A DNA stretch of 64,000 nt from Bacteroides nordii WAL 11050 = JCM 12987. Lineage in GTDB: Bacteria; Bacteroidota; Bacteroidia; Bacteroidales; Bacteroidaceae. Location: NCBI GenBank assembly GCA_000613465.1, contig BAJA01000023.1, positions 23,259-87,258 on the forward strand, given 5' to 3'. The notes beneath the pieces were generated by a model. It was not told the origin of the DNA. It saw only the letters and a list, made by a program, of their open reading frames with translations, and ran no database searches. Every line of letters begins with the position of its first letter. The stretch's first letter is position 1. Below are positions 53,420 to 62,966 of the stretch, in pieces. The position numbers and the translations under genes are program-made.

Positions 53420-54526
53420 TTATTCTTTTATCCATTTAGAGAATTCATTGGAGAATGATGTAATTTCTTGCCTGTTAGTGTAGGTGCTATATTCTGTATC
53501 TATATAGTAGTCTGTATACTTGGTATGTCTTTGTATAATTTTAGAGAAAGTATTGGTAAAAGATGGAATATCTAAGTCCGTAAGCATTCCAAAACTTTTG
53601 AATTTAGATAACATCATATTGAAATATGGAATATTACTTGCGATAATCGGCTTTTTAAAATAAAAGGCCATTTCTAAAATTCCACTTTGTGATGTTTTTC
53701 TATATGGCAGTATTACATAATCAGTATTTTTATATAAGAATACTAATTCGTCATCATTAATATGTTTTAGAAAAACTTGAAAAGACTGTGGATGCATGAG
53801 AGGAATTTTATGAATTGTCCCATCAAAATCCTTACCCGCAATGATGATGTTTAACTTCTCAGCTTGTTCTTGAGGTAATGCATTAATTGTTTGGATTAGT
53901 ATGTCTATTCCTTTATTATAATTTATATTTCCGAAGAATAATATATTTATTTTATCTTTTGCAATTGAATGTTGAATCTCTTTTTCTACCTGATTTTCAT
54001 TACATGTTTTTTTGAAGCAATATTTAAAGTGTGGAACAGATAATCTCAATCCTTGAAAATCATATTCATTAAGAAAGTTGTTTGTGCGTTGTGAGTGCGT
54101 TATTACACTTTTTATTTTAGAAGAGTATATGTTTTTGAACCATTTTTTTAATCGTAGATTTGCATCTACATTCTGTCCTATTGCTTCATGAATATCGATT
54201 ATATGCTTTGGCGCCTTAGAAATTATCCATAGAAAGGGAATGTCAATACTATTTCCATAAGTCAAATATATGAAACAGGCTTTTTTATTAGATAGAACCT
54301 TGATATATAACTTAATGTAATTATATACTAAGAAAATAACTCCAATGAGCTTATTGACTGAATAGAAGTTTAAAAAGAAAGACGTAGCTTTGTCTTCCGG
54401 ATAGTTAGATAAAATATTTATTTTTTCATTAGGTAAAGGGTTGGATAGTACTTTCTTGAAAGCATCATTATAATAATGCATACCACAATGAATACCTAAA
54501 TAATCAACAATAAAGATTTGTTTCAT
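53420..54526 (-). CDS. GT4-like glycosyltransferase
   Basis: 368 residues. The GT-B C-terminal half is clear: INILFFGNINYNKGIDILIQ (about 197-216), FLYKNTDYVILPYRKTSQSGILEMAFYFKKPIIA with the donor-binding Glu. The N-terminal half is AT-rich and less conserved. It adds one sugar of the repeat unit; donor and linkage are unknown. Confidence 0.85.
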   Translation of the reverse strand: MKQIFIVDYLGIHCGMHYYNDAFKKVLSNPLPNEKINILSNYPEDKATSFFLNFYSVNKLIGVIFLVYNYIKLYIKVLSNKKACFIYLTYGNSIDIPFLWIISKAPKHIIDIHEAIGQNVDANLRLKKWFKNIYSSKIKSVITHSQRTNNFLNEYDFQGLRLSVPHFKYCFKKTCNENQVEKEIQHSIAKDKINILFFGNINYNKGIDILIQTINALPQEQAEKLNIIIAGKDFDGTIHKIPLMHPQSFQVFLKHINDDELVFLYKNTDYVILPYRKTSQSGILEMAFYFKKPIIASNIPYFNMMLSKFKSFGMLTDLDIPSFTNTFSKIIQRHTKYTDYYIDTEYSTYTNRQEITSFSNEFSKWIKE

Positions 54527-54596
54527 TTCTATAACTGAGATAGATTAGTGATTTCGTATAATATCTGTCTTATAAGTAATTGGGGGTATATAATAA

Positions 54597-55115
54597 TTAA
54601 CGTGGCTTGAATAGCTCTGTATTTACGGGGATTTCTAATTCTTCTTTATATCTGTTACAGATAAATCGTGCAGGAGCCCCTCCCCAAACTGTATAAGGAG
54701 GTATATCTTTATTTACAATAGAACCAGCTCCGATTATAGCTCCATCACCGATAGTAACAGGCTTGGTAAATATAGTATTACTTGCTATATATACATTTCT
54801 TCCTATATGAATTTGGCCACGATAGTATGCATGCTCTTTTAGATTGTAGACATCATAGTAATGAGATAAGAGAATACAACCATCAGCTATTGCTGTTCCT
54901 TTTCCGATGAAAATATCTTCAGGGTGAATCGTGTCTATTGATATTTTTCCAATACGTACTACTCCTTTTTCAATAGATACGCCCAGAATACGATAAATTT
55001 TTGCTCGCAAAAATCTGGAAACGGGTATAACATTACAACTTTTGAAAATCAGAATTTTTATATACCGTTTTATGCTAAAATCATATTTAGCACGATTTGA
55101 TTTATTTATATCCAC
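54597..55115 (-). CDS. Hexapeptide-repeat acyltransferase (WcaF/LbH type)
   Basis: The left-handed beta-helix protein has repeats IGKGTAIADGCIL, IHIGRNVYIASNTIF, VTIGDGAIIGAGSIV and ends VWGGAPARFICN, as in serine/maltose O-acetyltransferases. Likely O-acetylates the polysaccharide unit. The longest ORF (start 55229) would overlap the GT2 gene by 112 bp; a GTG at 55115, 2 bp past the GT2 stop, gives about 172 residues and is preferred. Confidence 0.8.
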   Translation of the reverse strand: MDINKSNRAKYDFSIKRYIKILIFKSCNVIPVSRFLRAKIYRILGVSIEKGVVRIGKISIDTIHPEDIFIGKGTAIADGCILLSHYYDVYNLKEHAYYRGQIHIGRNVYIASNTIFTKPVTIGDGAIIGAGSIVNKDIPPYTVWGGAPARFICNRYKEELEIPVNTELFKPR

Positions 55116-55117
55116 AA

Positions 55118-56020
55118 TTATATATTTTTTGTAAATAGTAATTGAATTAATTTTAACTTGTTGCTGAAAAGGTCTTTTCTCAATAAAATTAAAGGAATCC
55201 AAAGGCCTAAATAGAAAAAACGAAAACATATATAAGCGGAATACTTATTATGCTTCTTAATATAATATAGCTTACTTGTAAATATATTCTTCATTCTATT
55301 AAATGACCAGGCACTGGATTGGGATGGATCGCTACCTCCTTCTAAATGTATAATTTCTGGCTCATTGATTATTAATCTTTTATATCCGTTTATAGCCATC
55401 CTATATTGCCAGTCTACTTCTTCACAATACATAAAAAACATCGGGTCAAAACCCTCTAATTCTTGATATACTTTATATGGAATGAATAAATCTGCTCCAG
55501 TTATGTAGTCCACTTCTTTTGATTCTTTTATTGCTGGTGGATATAAATAGTCAGTATTATTTTTGACACCGAATATTTTAGAGTATTTGGTTAGGACATT
55601 TTTGAGTTCTGATTTTATTGTGATGAATTTGCCGTATGAATGAATATTATTTCCATTATTATCTTTCAGAATAGTTCCTGTTGCTCCTAACTTGTCTGTA
55701 TAAGAAATAGAAAATTCAAAAAAGTTTTTTATAGCATTATTACATAATATTGTATCAGAATTTAGGAAAAACAGATACTTCCCGGAAGCTTGTTTGATAC
55801 CTAAATTATTGGCTTTTCCAAAACCTAAATTAATATTACTTCTTATCAATTTTACTGTCGGAAAGTCATTTTTGAGCATTTGGCATGATTCATCGTGTGA
55901 GTCATTATCTATAACAATTATCTCATATACTACTTCTCTGGTATTTGTGATAATAGATTGGATACATTGTTTTAATAAATCACAAGTATTGTAATTTACG
56001 ATTATTATAGATACGTCCAT
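55118..56020 (-). CDS. GT2 family glycosyltransferase
   Basis: 300 residues, GT-A fold: DVSIIIVNYNTCDLLKQC at the N-terminus, IVIDNDSHDES, the DxD-like region FFLNSDTIL (about 89) and the acceptor motif FFMYCEEVDWQYRMAINGYK (about 208). It resembles rhamnosyltransferases of O-antigen clusters. The C-terminus has hydrophobic stretches that may hold it at the inner membrane. Confidence 0.9.
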   Translation of the reverse strand: MDVSIIIVNYNTCDLLKQCIQSIITNTREVVYEIIVIDNDSHDESCQMLKNDFPTVKLIRSNINLGFGKANNLGIKQASGKYLFFLNSDTILCNNAIKNFFEFSISYTDKLGATGTILKDNNGNNIHSYGKFITIKSELKNVLTKYSKIFGVKNNTDYLYPPAIKESKEVDYITGADLFIPYKVYQELEGFDPMFFMYCEEVDWQYRMAINGYKRLIINEPEIIHLEGGSDPSQSSAWSFNRMKNIFTSKLYYIKKHNKYSAYICFRFFYLGLWIPLILLRKDLFSNKLKLIQLLFTKNI

Positions 56021-56051
56021 TTAATGTTATTTTTAGAATATGTAAAATAAA

Positions 56052-57272
56052 CTAAGCCTTCTTAAAGAAGATATTGATATTATTCGATGTTGAAAATAAT
56101 GGATAGAAAACGAAAGCAAATCTAATGCAGTTTGTTGAAAACAACGTATCATTACTTAAAAATATCAACATCACCAGGAATGATACTATCATATATCTCA
56201 TATATTTTCTATATTCTATATTATCCATTGCTTTGGTTCGTTTATATGCATAATAATATAGGCCGAAGTAGATAGTTAGAAGAACTATTCCTCCTCTTGC
56301 TATTGTACCAAATACACCAATGTCTGCTAAATAGAATTGATAACCAAAAAAAGCATGAAAACCGAATTCTCGAAATTTGTAAGATAGATTTCCAAAGCCC
56401 AATACGGGATTGTCTATTATATAAGGTATTACACTTTCTATCGAATTTAGACGTGCTAACGTTGAATTGTCAGATGTTTTTATCCCTTCGAAAATACTAA
56501 AGAATCGTTCCAAAAATGAAGAGTCATATAAAATAATAGCTATAATAATCACTATGGGTGATAATCCTAATACAAAGCGTTTAATAGTTAATCTTTTCAT
56601 TCTAATATAATATATGAAATAGATTATTCCAACTAATGCAAGGGGTTGTCGGCCTTTGTTGACAAAAATAAGATATACCATTAAAATAATAAAGGGGATA
56701 AATATCTTTTTATCATTAGGATTATCCATGAACTTTAGTAAATAGTATATATAAGATATAAGCATCATAGCTGAACCGGTGAATAATTTAGCTCCTTTTA
56801 TAGAATCTTCTGTAGAAGTTATTTCTACAGAGTCTGTACTAAATAAATATGGTTCAATTGTGACATGGTTGATACCAAAGAAAAAGAATGCTATAATTGA
56901 GACTATAGCTATGCAGATATTTATATTATTGATTTGTAATAGTAATAACCGGTAATCATATTTTATAGAATAGAGAAAAAAACCGAATAGGATAACCCAT
57001 AAGTATCTTAGAGAAACGATTCCCATGAATATGGGTTGTTCAAAAATAATAGAACTTTTGTAGGAACCATAAAGTGGAAATAAAAAACAATATAGGATAA
57101 GTGCAAAAGTTAACTTTGATAGTTTCTTTTTTATGAATAATTCGCGTCCTAAAGACAGTGTTCCCAATAATATAATTCCATAAAAACAAATAGAAAGAAG
57201 AGCTCCACTTTTAAAAAATTGTAGGCAATCTGTTACATATAAAATTGTTATTAAAACTATATATTTAGACAT
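56052..57272 (-). CDS. Wzy-type O-antigen/EPS polymerase
   Basis: 406 residues with about 10-11 predicted membrane helices and a larger loop around 260-300 (SVIPYIIDNPVLGFGNLSYKFREFGFHAFFGYQFYLADIG). This is the topology and loop pattern of Wzy/O-antigen ligase-like polymerases (PF04932-like). It joins lipid-linked repeat units in the periplasm. Primary sequence is poorly conserved in this family, so topology and position carry the call. Confidence 0.82.
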   Translation of the reverse strand: MSKYIVLITILYVTDCLQFFKSGALLSICFYGIILLGTLSLGRELFIKKKLSKLTFALILYCFLFPLYGSYKSSIIFEQPIFMGIVSLRYLWVILFGFFLYSIKYDYRLLLLQINNINICIAIVSIIAFFFFGINHVTIEPYLFSTDSVEITSTEDSIKGAKLFTGSAMMLISYIYYLLKFMDNPNDKKIFIPFIILMVYLIFVNKGRQPLALVGIIYFIYYIRMKRLTIKRFVLGLSPIVIIIAIILYDSSFLERFFSIFEGIKTSDNSTLARLNSIESVIPYIIDNPVLGFGNLSYKFREFGFHAFFGYQFYLADIGVFGTIARGGIVLLTIYFGLYYYAYKRTKAMDNIEYRKYMRYMIVSFLVMLIFLSNDTLFSTNCIRFAFVFYPLFSTSNNINIFFKKA

Positions 57273-57405
57273 AATTAGTATGAATTCGAGTAATTATAGC
57301 AATGATTGGAATAATGTGCTGATTATTTGATAGTATAGAGATTAAACTTATTGGTAGATTTTGAATGTGTCATTTATATCTGCATCATTCATTTTTATAT
57401 TCAGT

Positions 57406-58599
57406 TCAGATCTTAATTATTCGAATCGTTTTTAAAATTTTTCTTGGTATTCTTCTAAATAGAAGATCGGGTATATATAATAATTGATTCTGTATTATAT
57501 TTCTTTTGAGTACCTTTCTTATAGCAAACAGATATCCCTTACTTTCGCATAAGTAGATAAATTCTTTTTGATATGGATGCCTCGGAAAGGGTGCTCTTAA
57601 TGAAGGTCCGTATTTAATAGCTTCCGCGTATTTACGTTCCACCGATTGTATTTCGTTTGTTTCATCATATCGTATAGTATTATAGATAGTAAGTCCTTTA
57701 TCAGTGTTGGGCAATACTATGGATACGTTATAAGGATTGTATTTAAATGGAGTTTCTTTCCCTAATCCGATGAAATCTCCAATGGTTATATCTGATATTC
57801 TTTCTGGGCGAGCATAATTGCATGTATAGCAATTTTCTCTCAAAGTGATTCCTTTTAGAAATCCGGAAAAGTAATATTGAGAGTATGCAGATTTACAATA
57901 TTTGAGAGTATTATCATCCCATAGTGATAATTGAAAATTTTTTCTGTCATTTCCTCTAAATCGGACGTCTGTAATATGAGGAATTTTATTTCTTTGTTTT
58001 AGATACTCTATCTCATCTATAAAATAAGATGTGGGAGACACACCATGACAGATAAGATCTATAGTTAGAAGATTGGAGTACTCTTTTTTTAGAAAAGAAT
58101 AAAGTCCGGCAATCTGGCAGGGAGTTGCTATGTAAAGTACTTCTTTGTTTTGTGTTAAATCTTTTTTTATATCTTTGAAACATTCTCCTACCAGACTTTG
58201 TGTATATTTAGATCCTTTGAAATATTCTAAATCCTCTAACGTTTCAGATCGTGTAGTAATTGGGATCAGGTCTTTTGTATAACGTGTTCCGTATACAACC
58301 CCTTTCTTTTGTTTTATAATGTATTCGGAAAATACAGTTGCTATACCTCCAGATGCACATTTTTTCCGTTTTTCTTTATTTTTGGTCCAGGTAGCATAGC
58401 ATTTTATAGGTGATTTAAATTCAAACTCACAGTTATTTGGACATGATTTAATGCAGAGATTGCAATGTATACATTTTTTGTAGTCTATAGTGGGGTGTAA
58501 TATTCCTATTGAATCATTTTGCATTGTAATGCAATGGCATGGACATGCATTGATACAGGCATAGCAGCCTGTACATTTTTCTTTTGGACAAATAATCAT
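57406..58599 (-). CDS. Coenzyme F420 hydrogenase/dehydrogenase beta-subunit-like Fe-S protein
   Basis: 397 residues. The N-terminal 2x[4Fe-4S] ferredoxin has CTGCYACINACPCHC (about 9-23) and CIHCNLCIKSCPNNC (about 38-52). The FrhB-type N domain (KKCASGGIATVFSEYII) and C domain (IATPCQIAGLYSFL, DLICHGVSP, RENCYTCNYARPER..DITIGDF) follow. Such proteins recur in EPS loci next to pyruvyltransferases, as here. The exact redox reaction is unknown. Confidence 0.88.
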   Translation of the reverse strand: MIICPKEKCTGCYACINACPCHCITMQNDSIGILHPTIDYKKCIHCNLCIKSCPNNCEFEFKSPIKCYATWTKNKEKRKKCASGGIATVFSEYIIKQKKGVVYGTRYTKDLIPITTRSETLEDLEYFKGSKYTQSLVGECFKDIKKDLTQNKEVLYIATPCQIAGLYSFLKKEYSNLLTIDLICHGVSPTSYFIDEIEYLKQRNKIPHITDVRFRGNDRKNFQLSLWDDNTLKYCKSAYSQYYFSGFLKGITLRENCYTCNYARPERISDITIGDFIGLGKETPFKYNPYNVSIVLPNTDKGLTIYNTIRYDETNEIQSVERKYAEAIKYGPSLRAPFPRHPYQKEFIYLCESKGYLFAIRKVLKRNIIQNQLLYIPDLLFRRIPRKILKTIRIIKI

Positions 58600-58604
58600 G
58601 TAGC

Positions 58605-60116
58605 TTATATACTAATTTTTTTATCTTTTAATTGTATGATTTTGAATACCCATAAGAGCAAACAATATAGAATAAACCAAATAATACCTTTTAATGTAAA
58701 AATAAACAGGTATGTGATTTTATTACTTATATTATCTATGTGAATTACTTCATAGGGAAGTAGATATGTTACCCCAAATGCTATTAGAGAGAATAATGTA
58801 GGTTTGATGAAAGCGATAAACATCTTCTGTCGGTTTAATTTGAGTATTTTCTGGTAATAGGCTACATAATAAGAACCTATTACTATAATGACATATATAA
58901 AATAACCGATTACAGCAGAACCTACTCCATAGTGTTTACAGAGTAATGCATTTATTATCATTGAGATTATGCATGATGTAGCAGAAATATATACTAATAC
59001 TTTCGTTTTTCCATAAGCTAATATTAAGCTATTTCCGGGAGTTGTATGGATTTGTATAAGAACAGTTACACACCATAGTATTAGCCAAATGTACAAGTAT
59101 TGATACTCTATTCCCACATATGCAGAGATAATTTGTTTAGCTCCTAATATAAAAGGAATACATAATATATTGGCTAAAATGGTGGTAATAGTTGTTCCCT
59201 TATATGCGAATTTCTCTATTTCATCTTGGTTCTTTTGGGCAATTAACTCAGAACTTTTAGGTAAAAATATTCCGGTCAAAGTACCTCCAACCACAATAAT
59301 AAACAATGGTATGACTTCTATAATCCGATATTCTGCTGCTATATCGGCAGCATTGCTTGCAAGCATTCCTAATATTAACGGACGGGATTGTGTCGCTGTA
59401 ACTTGAAATAGAGATAATGCAAATAATGAGAGGCTATACATTAATACGATTTTGAAATCATTCCAATAAAATTTTATTTTAAAATTATCGATTAAATTAT
59501 CTTTTTTACATTTATATGCATAAGGGATTAATAGAAGTGCTACTATTAAATTAAAGAAAAAGAAATAATTAGTTAAGCCTATATTGAAGAATAGGGTAGC
59601 AATAATCAAAATGGCTTTTAAAACAGAGATGATGCATTGTATCTGTTGGGTATAAGCCATTTGTTTATCTGCAACCAATAATTGATTGTACGATGTTGTT
59701 ACCCATGTCAATAATGAGAAGAGAGCAAGAATAATTAAGCAGAGTCTAAGTGTGAGAAATTGCTCATGAGTGATGTTGAATAATCCTTCTCCCCAAATAG
59801 CTATTGCCAATAGACCTATAGTGTTAATTAGAGATATTAACATGTAGAATATCGTATTTGAGTGTGCTACGCGATAGATTAAATTTATTTTTCCTTCTGT
59901 TTTCCACTGTGAGTAGAACTTAATCGCTCCTGTGTTCATTCCCAAATCCAGAAGATGCATATATCCATTGCAAGCTGTAGCAAGTGAGAGTACTCCATAG
60001 TCTGCCTGTCCCCATGCACCTAACAGTAAGGGTACAGAGATGAAATTTATAATAGCATTAAGTATTTTAGATAATGTACTCCAGAAAAAAGAGGATATGT
60101 AATAATTGGATTTCAT
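58605..60116 (-). CDS. Wzx-type polysaccharide flippase
   Basis: 503 residues with about 12-14 membrane helices and the MATE/MOP N-terminal pattern (FFWSTLSKILNAIINFISVP, GQADYGVLSLATA). Moves lipid-linked repeat units across the inner membrane. It ends 5 bp before the F420-hydrogenase-like gene and begins 1 bp after the pyruvyltransferase stop, so the operon is tightly packed. Confidence 0.92.
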   Translation of the reverse strand: MKSNYYISSFFWSTLSKILNAIINFISVPLLLGAWGQADYGVLSLATACNGYMHLLDLGMNTGAIKFYSQWKTEGKINLIYRVAHSNTIFYMLISLINTIGLLAIAIWGEGLFNITHEQFLTLRLCLIILALFSLLTWVTTSYNQLLVADKQMAYTQQIQCIISVLKAILIIATLFFNIGLTNYFFFFNLIVALLLIPYAYKCKKDNLIDNFKIKFYWNDFKIVLMYSLSLFALSLFQVTATQSRPLILGMLASNAADIAAEYRIIEVIPLFIIVVGGTLTGIFLPKSSELIAQKNQDEIEKFAYKGTTITTILANILCIPFILGAKQIISAYVGIEYQYLYIWLILWCVTVLIQIHTTPGNSLILAYGKTKVLVYISATSCIISMIINALLCKHYGVGSAVIGYFIYVIIVIGSYYVAYYQKILKLNRQKMFIAFIKPTLFSLIAFGVTYLLPYEVIHIDNISNKITYLFIFTLKGIIWFILYCLLLWVFKIIQLKDKKISI

Positions 60117-60117
60117 C

Positions 60118-61228
60118 TCAACTTTCTATTGCATTGATCAAATAAGCCATGGAGTCGATCCGATCTTTTTCTAAGATGCATTTAATTGGATCATATTTGA
60201 TTTTTTGTGTAATATCTTTGTGGGGTGTGTATATTCTTTCTTGTAATTGATAATGTTCTAAAAGATCATAAATTCGGGAATTTTGCGATTTATTATCATC
60301 ATTATTAAAACGGAGAAATTCTATAAAATCAATAGAGAGATTGATACTGATAGCCGTAGCATGGAATGAATCTGTACATACTAATTCAGCATGCTGAATT
60401 AGCCAAACAAACTCTTTGGGCCCTGCATTTGTATATACGATGCTTCCTTCGATATTAAAATTTCTGTTCTCTGCAGATTGGATAATAATAAGGCTTTGAA
60501 TCCCGGTTCGCTCTTGTATATCTATTATTTGAGGTTCATAATTATCTCGGTTTCCAATAAGATAACAAAGTATATATTTCTGAGGAGTAACAAACTCTAT
60601 AACTGCATTCTGGGCAAATGTAATCCAATCCTGAGGTGTTAACAGGAATGTTGGATCTAGTACATTAGCGATATCTTGTCTGTTAAGGAGTTTACCTATA
60701 AGGTCACAACCTGTTTTTTCCCGTAGTCCGATGTGATCAAATAATGATATATGCTTTTTATATAATTCAATTTTATTTTTAGGAAGTTCTTTTACTCCAA
60801 TACTGGAGGCATATGCTATTCTTTTATTTGAACTGGCAAAATTTAGTAGGTAAAATTCACTTAAATGGAAAGGGTTCCATATCTGGTCACTCCCTGTGAT
60901 AAAGATGGGATAGTTTTTTAGTAAAGCTTTATATTGTTTCCGGGTATATACATGTTTTATTGATATATCTTCCTGAATGAATTTGAGAATTTTTTTTTTG
61001 TTTTAAATCGTTTATGGCTTTTACTGATTTTATCGTTTCTTCAGAGTTGAAAAAGGATAGTACATATCTGAGGTGAGCTTTCCAGGAAAAATTATTTGAA
61101 TTAAATGCTGCTATTAAGTCACACGGATATCCTAACTCTTTGATTTTTTTATATAATGCATAAACTTGAACATTTGTTCCATAGTTTTTGCTTCCATACC
61201 AGGTTATTAAACCTATGTTTTTTTTCAT
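60118..61228 (-). pseudogene. Polysaccharide pyruvyltransferase, frameshifted in a 10-base homopolymer
   Basis: Transfers pyruvate from PEP to a sugar as a ketal. The first part (MKKNIGLITWYGSKNYGTNV, YALYKKIKELGYPCDLIA) runs to a ten-base A tract in the coding strand (60990-60999) and then stops at 60929. In the other frame the family sequence goes on without any stop to TGA 60118-60120, including FITGSDQIWNP, IAYASSIG, VLDPTFLLT and the C-terminal CTDSFHATAISI. With 9 (or 12) A instead of 10 the gene encodes 369 residues, a normal length. Phase variation or homopolymer sequencing error are both possible. Confidence 0.88.
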
Positions 61229-61240
61229 GTTGTTATTTTA

Positions 61241-61849
61241 TTAAAGTAATATCCAGATTTTATAAGCAGATATTACCATTAGAATAGTCCAAACTAAAAA
61301 CAAAACTCTTTTGCTGAGTATAAAACCATATAATTTAAAATACTTGCCTATCAGATACATTAATAAAAGAATCTGAAAATAAATATTGAAATTCTGATTA
61401 GCAATGAATAGTTCTATGCTGCTGATGGAAAATAAGCAAAGTATGAAGGTACTCAAATGTTTTTTAGGTACTTTCTCAAGACTGGTATTCATACCTGGGA
61501 GAAGTAATAAAAATAGGAGCCAATCCATCGGAACCTGATATCTTAAACAGAATGTATAAATTGATGGGTGTAAATAACTTTCGGAAAATAGATCTTGTTT
61601 TAAAGATAATCTTATTATTAAATAACTGATAAAAAGGATAATTATCCATATTGTAATATTGTATGATTTACTTGGTGCTTTTTTTGTGTTTAAGTATCCC
61701 AAAAGCAACATGAGTGAACCGGTTGTCATGATAGAGGCAGAGTATTCAATGAGGATTGTTTGGGGGATAAATAAATACCAAAAATAAATAGCAATAAGTA
61801 CCAATGTTAGAATGAATAACCCGGCAATATTATGATTTATATAATTCAT
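61241..61849 (-). CDS. Unknown six-helix membrane protein in EPS operon
   Basis: 202 residues, almost entirely hydrophobic, with about six membrane helices (e.g. AGLFILTLVLIAIYFWYLFI, IIILFISYLII, WLLFLLLLPG, VLFLVWTILMVISAYKI). I do not recognise the family; general likeness to the membrane half of acyltransferase 3 or EpsG-like proteins is too weak to name it. It lies between rfbB and the pyruvyltransferase, so a role in precursor handling or decoration is plausible only by context. Confidence 0.6.
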   Translation of the reverse strand: MNYINHNIAGLFILTLVLIAIYFWYLFIPQTILIEYSASIMTTGSLMLLLGYLNTKKAPSKSYNITIWIIILFISYLIIRLSLKQDLFSESYLHPSIYTFCLRYQVPMDWLLFLLLLPGMNTSLEKVPKKHLSTFILCLFSISSIELFIANQNFNIYFQILLLMYLIGKYFKLYGFILSKRVLFLVWTILMVISAYKIWILL

Positions 61850-61889
61850 GGAGTGTGGTCACCCTTTATTTGAATGTTGTTAAATCCGT

Positions 61890-62962
61890 TTATCTTCCTT
61901 TATACATACCTTCATAGTACTTCTCATACTCCCCTGAAGTAATATTATCCATCCAATCCTGGTTTTCTAAATACCATCTTACCGTTTTTTCAATTCCCTC
62001 TTCAAATTGTAAACTTGGTTCCCAACCCAGCTCATTTTTTAATTTGGTAGAATCGATGGCATAACGAAGGTCGTGTCCTTTACGATCGGTAACATACGTA
62101 ATCAGGTCAAGTGAATGGCCTTTGGGATTTCCCAGTAAGCGATCTACGGTTTCGATGATAACCTTGATAATGTCTATGTTTTTCCACTCATTAAATCCGC
62201 CAATATTATAAGTTTCGGCAATTTTTCCTTGGTGGAAAATGATATCGATAGCACGTGCATGATCTACCACATACAGCCAGTCGCGTACATTTTCACCTTT
62301 ACCATATACTGGCAATGGTTTTCTGCAACGAATGTTATTGATGAATAGTGGAATTAGTTTTTCCGGAAATTGATACGGACCGTAATTGTTACTACAGTTG
62401 GTTACAATTGTCGGCATACCATATGTGTCGTGAAAAGCACGTACGAAATGATCCGATGAAGCTTTTGACGCTGAATAGGGGGAATGTGGATCGTATTTTG
62501 TTGTTTCGGTAAAGAATGTACCGTCAAACTCTAATGTTCCATATACTTCATCGGTTGATATGTGATAAAAACGTTTACTTTGATAGCCATCTTCAGAATT
62601 TTCCCATAATAACTTGGCAGCTTGTAGTAAGGAGAGGGTTCCCATTACGTTGGTTCTTGCGAAAGTAAACGGGTCTTTAATACTTCTGTCTACATGGCTT
62701 TCGGCTGCCAAATGAATAACTCCGTCTATCTGGTATTGGTTGAACAATTCCATTATCCTGTCGAAGTCGCAGATATCTGCTTTCACGAATGTATAGTTTG
62801 GAGCGTTTTCGATGTCCTTTAAATTAGCTAAATTACCGGCATAGGTCAGTTTGTCGAGGTTGATGATATGATAATCAGGATACTTATTTACGAACAAACG
62901 TATACATGGCTACCGATAAATCCGGCTCCGCCGGTAATCATTATATTTCTTTTGAATGTCAT
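61890..62962 (-). pseudogene. rfbB: dTDP-glucose 4,6-dehydratase with 1-base frameshift
   Basis: Second enzyme of dTDP-L-rhamnose synthesis. From ATG 62962 the start MTFKRNIMITGGAGFIGSHV (NAD-binding GxxGxxG) runs out of frame near 62901-62905 and stops after VYVCS. One missing base (GTATAC for GTAGTAC) restores LFVNKYPDYHIINLDKLTYAG and the rest: catalytic Asp-Glu in HISTDEVYG, YSASK. The restored protein is 357 residues. The remaining long ORF (to 62897) lacks the NAD-binding loop. It starts 4 bp after rfbD. Confidence 0.87.
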
Positions 62963-62966
62963 GGTG

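Noticed and set aside
55116..55229. N-terminal extension of the acyltransferase to 55229
   Set aside because: The extra 38 residues are the antisense-frame shadow of the GT2 C-terminus and show no family likeness.
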